A stretch of 5,730 nt of DNA from Anaerolineales bacterium (GTDB lineage: Bacteria; Chloroflexota; Anaerolineae; Anaerolineales; UBA6663), in NCBI GenBank assembly GCA_016789165.1, contig JAEURL010000591.1, positions 1 through 5,730 of the forward strand. Reading direction: 5' to 3'. Below, piece after piece: positions 1 to 4,830 of this stretch (positions within the stretch are counted from its first letter, which is position 1; every line of letters starts with the position of its first letter). Below the pieces are notes generated by a model that saw nothing but the letters and a program-made list of their open reading frames with translations, did not search any database and was not told where the DNA came from. A program made the translations under genes and the position numbers.

Positions 1-108
1 GAGGTCCAGCGGCTGCGCGCCGAGCACGCGGCCGGCCGCGCCGACCATGCCCGCCGGCTGATGGGCGTGCTGACCGCGCAGCTCTGGCACGCTCAATTCG
101 CGGTGTGA
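1..108 (+). CDS. C-terminal end of a protein, possibly asparagine-synthase-like (partial, 5' end outside window)
   Basis: Thirty-five in-frame codons with the same G/C-rich third positions as the downstream genes run from the window edge to a TGA at 106-108. The peptide is a charged Arg/Ala-rich stretch followed by a terminal helix with the pattern RLMGVLTAQLWHAQF. That spacing of Leu, a Leu-Trp-His and a final Phe resembles the extreme C-terminus of many glutamine-dependent asparagine synthases (typically RLW..L..ELWHR.F). In RiPP loci that family supplies the lasso-peptide macrocyclase; elsewhere it amidates aspartate or sugar precursors. The match is short and made by eye, so the family call is tentative; a glycosyltransferase or another helix-ending enzyme is possible. 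That this is the end of a real gene is more secure: its stop overlaps the ribosome binding site of the next gene, which places it in the same operon. Confidence 0.5.
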   Translation, partial: EVQRLRAEHAAGRADHARRLMGVLTAQLWHAQFAV

Positions 109-112
109 GGGG
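107..112 (+). promoter_or_regulatory. Shine-Dalgarno site for the EEP phosphoesterase gene
   Basis: GAGGGG lies 6 bases before the ATG at 119 and overlaps the TGA of the preceding gene. It is the clearest ribosome binding site in the window and fixes the start of the EEP gene. The short A-rich spacer (AAAACA) stands out in otherwise G/C-rich sequence. Confidence 0.75.
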
Positions 113-118
113 AAAACA

Positions 119-913
119 ATGGGGCGGATCCGGGTACTGGCCTACAACGTGGATGGGGGTCGGGCTGAACGCCGGCCGGCGCTGGCCGCGGTGCTCGGCG
201 CCGCCAACGCGGACGTGATCGCGCTGACCGAGGCCGACGACAGCGCCGTGGCCGCGGACCTGGGCCGGCTGCTGGGGCTCGGCCACGTCTGGGCCCAGGG
301 CAGCGGAAACCGGCATGTGGCCGTGCTCAGCCGCTTCCCGATCTTGAGCTGGGAGAACCACACCCGGCCGCCGCTGACCCAGGCCGCTCTGGAAGTGCAG
401 TTGGCCCTGCCCGACCAGAGCACGCTGGCCGTCTACGCGCTGCACCTGCTGCCTTACCTGCTGCTGCCGTTCGAGGTCCGGCGCTGGCAGGCCGTGGGCC
501 GGCTGCTGGCCATCATCCAGGAGCGCCGGCCGGGCCCGCACCTGATCCTGGGCGACCTGAACGCCGTGGCGCCCGGCGACCGCGTGCTCCAGCGGCGCAA
601 CCCGGCCCGCATGCGCCGGCTGATGGCCCTGCAGTTCGGCCTGATCTTCCGGCTGGCGCTGCCGCGTCTGCTGCGCGCCGGCTACGTGGATTGTTTTCGG
701 CGCTTGGCGCCCCAGGCCGATGGCTTCACGTGGATGCCCGGCAATCCCACCACGCGCTACGATTACATCCTGGCCGATGCGCAGCTGGCGCCCCGGCTGC
801 GCGCCTGCCGGGTGGTGGACCAAGCGCCGGCCGTCGCCACCGCGTCCGATCATCTGCCCGTGCTGGCCGAGTTTGAATGGGCCTCCGCGCCAGCCGTGGC
901 CGGCCACCCATGA
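119..913 (+). CDS. Endonuclease/exonuclease/phosphatase (EEP) superfamily metal-dependent phosphoesterase
   Basis: This 264-residue protein has the size and complete active site of the EEP fold, a Mg-dependent phosphodiesterase/phosphatase family that includes AP endonucleases, sphingomyelinases and inositol phosphatases. Visible motifs in order are YN (N10), the metal-binding Glu in LTE (E38), the ALHL histidine (H109), GDLNA (D146, N148), YDYI (D215) and the terminal SDHLP (D244, H245). No signal peptide is seen, so it is probably cytoplasmic. Between GDLN and the conserved GYVD (188-191), residues about 158-187 form a basic, hydrophobic segment that could be an amphipathic helix touching membrane or substrate. 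The ATG at 119 is supported by a strong GAGGGG site. The stop overlaps the next start by 4 bases. The superfamily call is firm; the substrate (nucleic acid, phospholipid, phosphorylated small molecule or peptide) cannot be read from the sequence. Confidence 0.9.
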   Translation: MGRIRVLAYNVDGGRAERRPALAAVLGAANADVIALTEADDSAVAADLGRLLGLGHVWAQGSGNRHVAVLSRFPILSWENHTRPPLTQAALEVQLALPDQSTLAVYALHLLPYLLLPFEVRRWQAVGRLLAIIQERRPGPHLILGDLNAVAPGDRVLQRRNPARMRRLMALQFGLIFRLALPRLLRAGYVDCFRRLAPQADGFTWMPGNPTTRYDYILADAQLAPRLRACRVVDQAPAVATASDHLPVLAEFEWASAPAVAGHP

Positions 914-1908
914 GCGCCATCCCGCCTCCCCCGGACGATTTCTGGTCCCGGCGCTTGAATGCGCCCGCCCATCGGCAGACCTTTACGGCGCTGGACATGC
1001 TGGTGGAGGCGGCCGCCAACGAGGCCGGGCTGGCGGCCGCCGCCCGCCTCTCCGCCGCGCGCTTCGGGCACGATGCCGGCCGGGAGGTGGCGCCGGCCGC
1101 CCACCTCACCCAGGTCACCGCCGCCGGCCCGGCCGAGCCGGCGCCGGCCGATTGGCCGGAGCGCCTGCGCTACGCCGGCACCGGCGAGTGGATCTCGCTC
1201 TCCATCGGGGAGTGGGGCCACGGCGTCGGCCGGCTGGCGGACCGGCAAGCCTTCGCGGTGCTGGCCCCAGCGCTGGCCGCGCAGCCGCGCCTGGTCAGCC
1301 GCTACCTGATCGACCACTACGTGCTCAACTTCCTGTTCCGCGATTGGGCCATGCTGCACGCCTCGGTCCTGCTGGACGCGGCCGGCCGGACGCTGCTGGC
1401 GCTCGTCGGCGACCACAACACCGGCAAATCCACCACCGCCCTGCGGCTGCTGCGGGCCGGCTGGCGCTTTCTGGCCGACGGCATGCTCCTGTTTCAGCCG
1501 CGCGGCGGCGGCCTGGCCTGCAGCGGCTACCCGCTGGGCGAGGTCAAACTGCGCGACGACGTCCTGGCCGCCTTCCCGGAATACGCCGGTGAGCGGGAGC
1601 AGCGCAAGACCGTGGTCGATCTGCGGGCCGCGCATCGCGAGCGCGTCGTGGAGGCCGTGGTGACGCCGGCCGCCCTTCAGCTCTGTTTCGTCCAGCGCGG
1701 CGACGGCCCGCGCACCGCGCTCGCGCCGCTGGCCGGGGAGGAGGCGCGCCAGGCCGTGGCCGCCTACACCGTTTACTGGGATGAGCCCCAGCGCCTGCGG
1801 GCCAACAGCCGCGCGCTGGAACAACTGCTGGAGACGGCCCGCTGCCACACCCTGCGCCTGGGGGCCGACCCGGCCGGCCTGCTCGACACCCTGGAGACTC
1901 TGCGATGA
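910..1908 (+). CDS. HPr-kinase-like P-loop protein (HprK-like serine/peptide kinase family)
   Basis: The 332-residue protein has an N-terminal region of about 140 residues with no motif I recognise, then a C-terminal HprK-type kinase domain. The domain opens with a LHAS segment (H150), followed by a Walker A loop GDHNTGKST (167-175), and then FLADG (D190), where relatives usually carry paired Asp. A later segment, LGEVKLRDDVLAAFP (209-223), and KTVVDL (233-238) fit the family layout. True HprK phosphorylates the PTS carrier HPr. Stand-alone relatives in lasso-peptide loci (paeninodin type) phosphorylate the precursor peptide or its C-terminus; many others are uncharacterised. With an asparagine-synthase-like end upstream and a PF14907 nucleotidyltransferase downstream, the second role is more likely here, as inference. 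The start at 910 is chosen over an in-frame ATG at 877 because it forms the ATGA junction seen throughout the operon. The Shine-Dalgarno signal is poor, suggesting coupled translation. Confidence 0.75.
   Translation: MSAIPPPPDDFWSRRLNAPAHRQTFTALDMLVEAAANEAGLAAAARLSAARFGHDAGREVAPAAHLTQVTAAGPAEPAPADWPERLRYAGTGEWISLSIGEWGHGVGRLADRQAFAVLAPALAAQPRLVSRYLIDHYVLNFLFRDWAMLHASVLLDAAGRTLLALVGDHNTGKSTTALRLLRAGWRFLADGMLLFQPRGGGLACSGYPLGEVKLRDDVLAAFPEYAGEREQRKTVVDLRAAHRERVVEAVVTPAALQLCFVQRGDGPRTALAPLAGEEARQAVAAYTVYWDEPQRLRANSRALEQLLETARCHTLRLGADPAGLLDTLETLR
1893..1896 (+). promoter_or_regulatory. Shine-Dalgarno site for the DUF3048 lipoprotein gene
   Basis: GGAG sits 8 bases before the ATG at 1905, inside the last codons of the kinase gene. 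It supports this start independently of the 4-base overlap and of the signal peptide that begins directly there. Confidence 0.6.
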
Positions 1909-3074
1909 AACGTCTTGGCCTGCTGCTGAGCCTGCTGCTGGCGAGCGCCTGCGCCTCGGCTCCGCCCACCCTCAGCCTGCCACCAACCGCCACCGTGGCG
2001 GCGCCCAGCGCCACCGGCGCGCCCGGCCCCGGCGCCCTCACCGCGCCGCCAGCCCCCACCGCCACCCTGGCGCCCGCGCCCACTAGCCCGCCGGCCGCCA
2101 CGCCCACGCCCCCGGCGCCCGAGGATGTCACGGCCTGTCCCTTCACGGGCCTGCCCACTTCCCAGAGCCGGCTGGCGGCCCTGCGGCCGATCCTGGTGCA
2201 GATCGGCAATTCCAACCCGGAGCGGCCGCAGTCTGGGCTGGCTCAGGCGGACCTGGTCTTTGAGACTCTGTCCGAGGGCGGCATCACGCGCTTCTCGGCC
2301 ATCTACTACTGTCAGGACGCGGCCGAGATCGCGGGCGTGCGCTCCGGCCGCCTGATCGATCTGCAGCTGGTGCCCATGTTCGACGCCATCTTTGTGCACG
2401 TCGGCGCCAGCCGGCCGGTGCTGGACCTGTTCGAGAAGGACCAGCGCATCCGCGCGAGCACGCTCGATTATTTCCGCAACCACCCCGGCTTCACCCAGCA
2501 GCCCGAAAAGCGCCGGCCGCCGTTTGACGTCTTCACCAGCACGGCCGCCCTGTGGGACGCCGCCCGCGAGCGCGGGATGCCGCTGCCAGGGAATCCGCCG
2601 CCGCAGCTCACTTTCGCGGCGGCCCCGCCGGCCGGCGGGCAGCCGGCGGCCACCGTCACCATCCGCCACCGCTCCAGCTACTGGGTGCGCTGGCAGTGGA
2701 ATGCCAGCCTGGGCGTGTGGGAGCGCTACATCACCAACGACGCGGCCCCCGCCTCGGCCGCGCCGCACCTGGACGCCGCCACCGGCCAGACGCTGACGGC
2801 CAAGAACGTGCTCATCATTCGAGCCGTGCATCAGCAGACCGACATCATCGAGGACAGCAACGGGTCGCGCTCCATCGACGTCCAGCTGATCGGCTCGGGC
2901 GAGGCCGTGCTGCTGCGCGACGGCCAGCTCTACCCGGCCGCCTGGCAGCGCGCCCGGACGACCGATTGGTTCACGCTCACCCTGGCGGACGGCACGCCGC
3001 TGACCCTGGCGCCGGGCAACACCTACGTCCACTTTTATCCGACCGACAAGCCCCTGGACGTGACGGCCCCGTGA
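1905..3074 (+). CDS. DUF3048 (YerB-type) domain lipoprotein
   Basis: This 389-residue protein starts with a short lipoprotein signal peptide: MKR, a Leu-rich core, then a lipobox ending ASAC with the lipidated Cys at residue 16. Residues about 18-73 are a Pro/Ala/Thr-rich tether, so the folded part should stand off the outer face of the cytoplasmic membrane. The rest matches the DUF3048 family. The entry motif is CPFTGLP (78-84), followed by RPILVQIGNS (94-103), ERPQSGLAQADLVFE (106-120), EGGITRF (124-130), VRSGR (145-149) and the VHVGAS segment (164-169). The C-terminal half contains NVLIIRAV (301-308), GSGEAVLLRDGQ (330-341), and the final DGTPLTLAPGNTYVHFYP (362-379). C78 and C136 could form a disulfide. 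The family is common in Gram-positive-type bacteria and its biochemical function is not established. Both ends overlap neighbours by 4 bases, so it is made together with the kinase and the ABC transporter. A role in export, surface capture or self-protection is inference only. Confidence 0.9.
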   Translation: MKRLGLLLSLLLASACASAPPTLSLPPTATVAAPSATGAPGPGALTAPPAPTATLAPAPTSPPAATPTPPAPEDVTACPFTGLPTSQSRLAALRPILVQIGNSNPERPQSGLAQADLVFETLSEGGITRFSAIYYCQDAAEIAGVRSGRLIDLQLVPMFDAIFVHVGASRPVLDLFEKDQRIRASTLDYFRNHPGFTQQPEKRRPPFDVFTSTAALWDAARERGMPLPGNPPPQLTFAAAPPAGGQPAATVTIRHRSSYWVRWQWNASLGVWERYITNDAAPASAAPHLDAATGQTLTAKNVLIIRAVHQQTDIIEDSNGSRSIDVQLIGSGEAVLLRDGQLYPAAWQRARTTDWFTLTLADGTPLTLAPGNTYVHFYPTDKPLDVTAP

Positions 3075-4024
3075 GCACTGCGCCGCCGGCCATCGCGGTC
3101 AGCGATCTGGCCCATGCTTATCCCGGCCGGGCTGGGCCGGTGCCGGCCTTGCGCGGCCTGACCCTGGCCGTCGCGCCGGGCGAGTTCTTCGGCCTGTTCG
3201 GGCCGAACGGCGCCGGCAAGACCACGTTCATCCGCATCCTGGCGACGCTGGTCACGCCCACCGCCGGCCGCGCCCGCGTGCTGGGCCTGGACGTCGCCGC
3301 CCAGCCGGCCCAGGTGCGCGCGCGCATCGGCCTGGTCTCCAGCAACGAGAATTCCTTCTACGGCCGGCTGACCGCGCGCCAGAACCTGGAGTTCTTCGCC
3401 GGCCTGCAGGGCCTGCGGCCGAGCGCCGCCCGGCTCCGCGCGGCGGAACTGCTGGACGTCTTCGGCCTGCGCGCCGCCGCCGATGCGCCGGCCCAGACCT
3501 TTTCCACCGGCATGCGCCAGCGGCTGAACGTGGCCCGCGCCCTGCTCCACGATCCGCCCGTGATCTTTCTGGACGAGCCCACCAAGGGCCTGGACGTGCT
3601 GGCGGCCGCGAACCTGCGCGCGCTGCTCAAGGACGAGCTGGTGGGCCGGCGCGGCAAGACGGTCCTGCTCACCACCCATGACCTGGCCGAGATGGAGCAG
3701 CTGTGCGGCCGCGTGGCCATCCTGGAGGCCGGCCGCCTGCGCGCCGCCGGCGCCCCCGCCGACCTGATCCGCGAGGCCAGCGCCAGCGTGATCTATCGCC
3801 TGGAGCTGGCCGAGCCCGCGCCGGCGCTGGCCGGGCAACTGGCCGGCCTGCCGGCCGTCGCCGCGGTCACCGCGGTCTCCGCCACCATCCTGGAGCTCAC
3901 TCTGCGCGGCGCGCCCGGCCGCGAGCTGTGGGCGGCGCTGGCCGCCGCGGACGTCCCGGTCCAGCGCTTCGCGCCCAAGGACGACGGCCTGGTGACCGTC
4001 CTCAAGCAGGCCCAGCCCGCATGA
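3071..4024 (+). CDS. ABC transporter ATP-binding protein (DrrA/ABC-2 type)
   Basis: The 317-residue protein is a single nucleotide-binding domain with a C-terminal extension, the usual build of the ATPase in two-gene ABC-2 exporters. It shows Walker A GPNGAGKTT (44-52), signature FSTGMRQR (144-151) in place of the textbook LSGGQ, Walker B VIFLDEPT (164-171), D-loop KGLD (172-175) and H-loop TTHD (H203). The Q-loop is atypical: in IGLVSSNENSFYGRL (86-100) the expected Gln is Ser91, as in a subfamily of such ATPases with a (D/N)E.SFY.RLT motif. Residues about 235-317 form a DUF4162-like accessory domain. It energises the permease encoded next, probably for export of a peptide, lipid or small molecule. 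The GTG start at 3071 is inferred from the GTGA overlap and from the protein reading straight into a normal ABC N-terminus; open frame further upstream is the shadow of the lipoprotein gene. Confidence 0.93.
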   Translation: MSTAPPAIAVSDLAHAYPGRAGPVPALRGLTLAVAPGEFFGLFGPNGAGKTTFIRILATLVTPTAGRARVLGLDVAAQPAQVRARIGLVSSNENSFYGRLTARQNLEFFAGLQGLRPSAARLRAAELLDVFGLRAAADAPAQTFSTGMRQRLNVARALLHDPPVIFLDEPTKGLDVLAAANLRALLKDELVGRRGKTVLLTTHDLAEMEQLCGRVAILEAGRLRAAGAPADLIREASASVIYRLELAEPAPALAGQLAGLPAVAAVTAVSATILELTLRGAPGRELWAALAAADVPVQRFAPKDDGLVTVLKQAQPA

Positions 4025-4824
4025 CCCGCCTGCTCGCCCTCACCCGCCGCGGCCTGCTGCACGCCGCCAGCTACCGGCTCAGCTTCTTCGGCAACTACCT
4101 GGGCGCGGCGCTGGTCCTGATCTTCTACCGCGTGCTGGCCGAGTTCTACGGCGCGGCCCAGCCGGCCGCGCTGGCCGCCTACGGCGGCGATTACTTCACC
4201 TTCCTGCTCATCGGCGGGGTGCTGGCGCGCTTCTTCAGCCTGGGCCTCAAGCAGTTTGCGCGCGAGCTGGAGCACGAGCTGACCGCCGGCACGCTGGAGC
4301 CGGTGCTGGCCACGGCCGCCCCGCCCACCCTGGCCCTGCTCGGGCCGGCGCTGTGGACGTTTCTGGAGGGCTTGTTGATCGCGGCCGCGCAGCTGGCGGC
4401 CGGCGCCCTGCTGCTGGGCGCCGACTTCTCGCGCGCGGATTGGCCGGCGGCGCTGGCGCTGGGCGCGCTGACGCTCCTGGCCCTCAGCGGCTGGGGCCTG
4501 CTGGCGGCCGCCTTCGTGCTGGTCTTCAAGCGCGCCGACCCGCTCAGCTGGCTGGCCGACGTCACGCTCTACATGTTCGCGGGCGTCTATTTCCCCATCC
4601 CGCTGCTGCCGGCCGTCCTGCGGCCCTTCGCCTACGCCCTGCCGCTCAGCCACGCGCTGGAGGGCCTGCGCCTGGCCCTGATGCGCGGCGAGCCGCTGGC
4701 CGGCCTGGGGCGCTACCTCCTGATCCTGCTGGCCTTCAGCGCGGCGCTGGTGCCGCTGGGGCTGTGGGCCCTCCGCGCCGGGCTGCGCCACGTGCGGCGC
4801 ACCGGCAGCCTGGGGCACTATTGA
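4021..4824 (+). CDS. ABC-2 type transporter permease
   Basis: This 267-residue integral membrane protein has about six hydrophobic segments, roughly at residues 22-40, 57-75, 102-133, 142-168, 180-206 and 229-253. The cytoplasmic loop after the second segment carries the ABC-2 permease hallmark ELTAGTLEPVLATA (86-99). The fifth segment holds the other hallmark, GVYFPIPLLPAVLRPFAYALPLSH (188-211, named by its ends GVYFP and LPLSH). It would pair as a homodimer with two copies of the ATPase encoded immediately upstream. The ATG at 4021 overlaps the ATPase stop by 4 bases and is followed by a basic cytoplasmic N-terminus (MTRLLALTRRG), which fits the positive-inside rule. The cargo cannot be told from sequence; in this setting an exported peptide product or a cell-envelope component are both reasonable. 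The stop at 4822-4824 is in the same frame as the next gene. Confidence 0.9.
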   Translation: MTRLLALTRRGLLHAASYRLSFFGNYLGAALVLIFYRVLAEFYGAAQPAALAAYGGDYFTFLLIGGVLARFFSLGLKQFARELEHELTAGTLEPVLATAAPPTLALLGPALWTFLEGLLIAAAQLAAGALLLGADFSRADWPAALALGALTLLALSGWGLLAAAFVLVFKRADPLSWLADVTLYMFAGVYFPIPLLPAVLRPFAYALPLSHALEGLRLALMRGEPLAGLGRYLLILLAFSAALVPLGLWALRAGLRHVRRTGSLGHY

Positions 4825-4830
4825 GCCGCC

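Noticed and set aside
877..909. Earlier ATG for the HprK-like protein
   Set aside because: It adds 11 residues inside the end of the EEP gene without a better ribosome binding site; the ATGA junction at 910 matches the other junctions.
720..1592. Plus-strand open frame (290 codons) spanning the EEP-kinase junction
   Set aside because: Arg/Pro/Gly-rich out-of-frame reading of two real genes; it has no domain and no ribosome binding site.
850..1848. Minus-strand open frame (332 codons) opposite the HprK-like gene
   Set aside because: Composition-driven shadow; the plus strand has the P-loop and the family layout.
1960..2125. Pro/Ala/Thr-rich repeats in DNA as a possible tandem repeat
   Set aside because: No regular period is seen. 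The stretch is explained as the flexible tether of the lipoprotein.
1773..3032. Minus-strand open frame (419 codons) opposite the DUF3048 lipoprotein
   Set aside because: Gly/Arg-rich product without domains, lying wholly over well-supported plus-strand genes; a high-GC shadow.
2552..3070. Upstream in-frame extension of the ABC ATPase
   Set aside because: It would overlap the conserved C-terminal half of the DUF3048 protein, and its translation is low-complexity Arg/Ala/Gly. The GTG at 3071 gives a normal ABC N-terminus.
3035..3838. Minus-strand open frame (267 codons) opposite the ABC ATPase
   Set aside because: No recognisable motif, while the opposite strand holds all the ABC motifs.
4822..4830. 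Possible terminator or promoter between the permease and nucleotidyltransferase
   Set aside because: Only 6 bases separate the genes, and there is no hairpin with a T-run and no promoter-like A/T-rich sequence.
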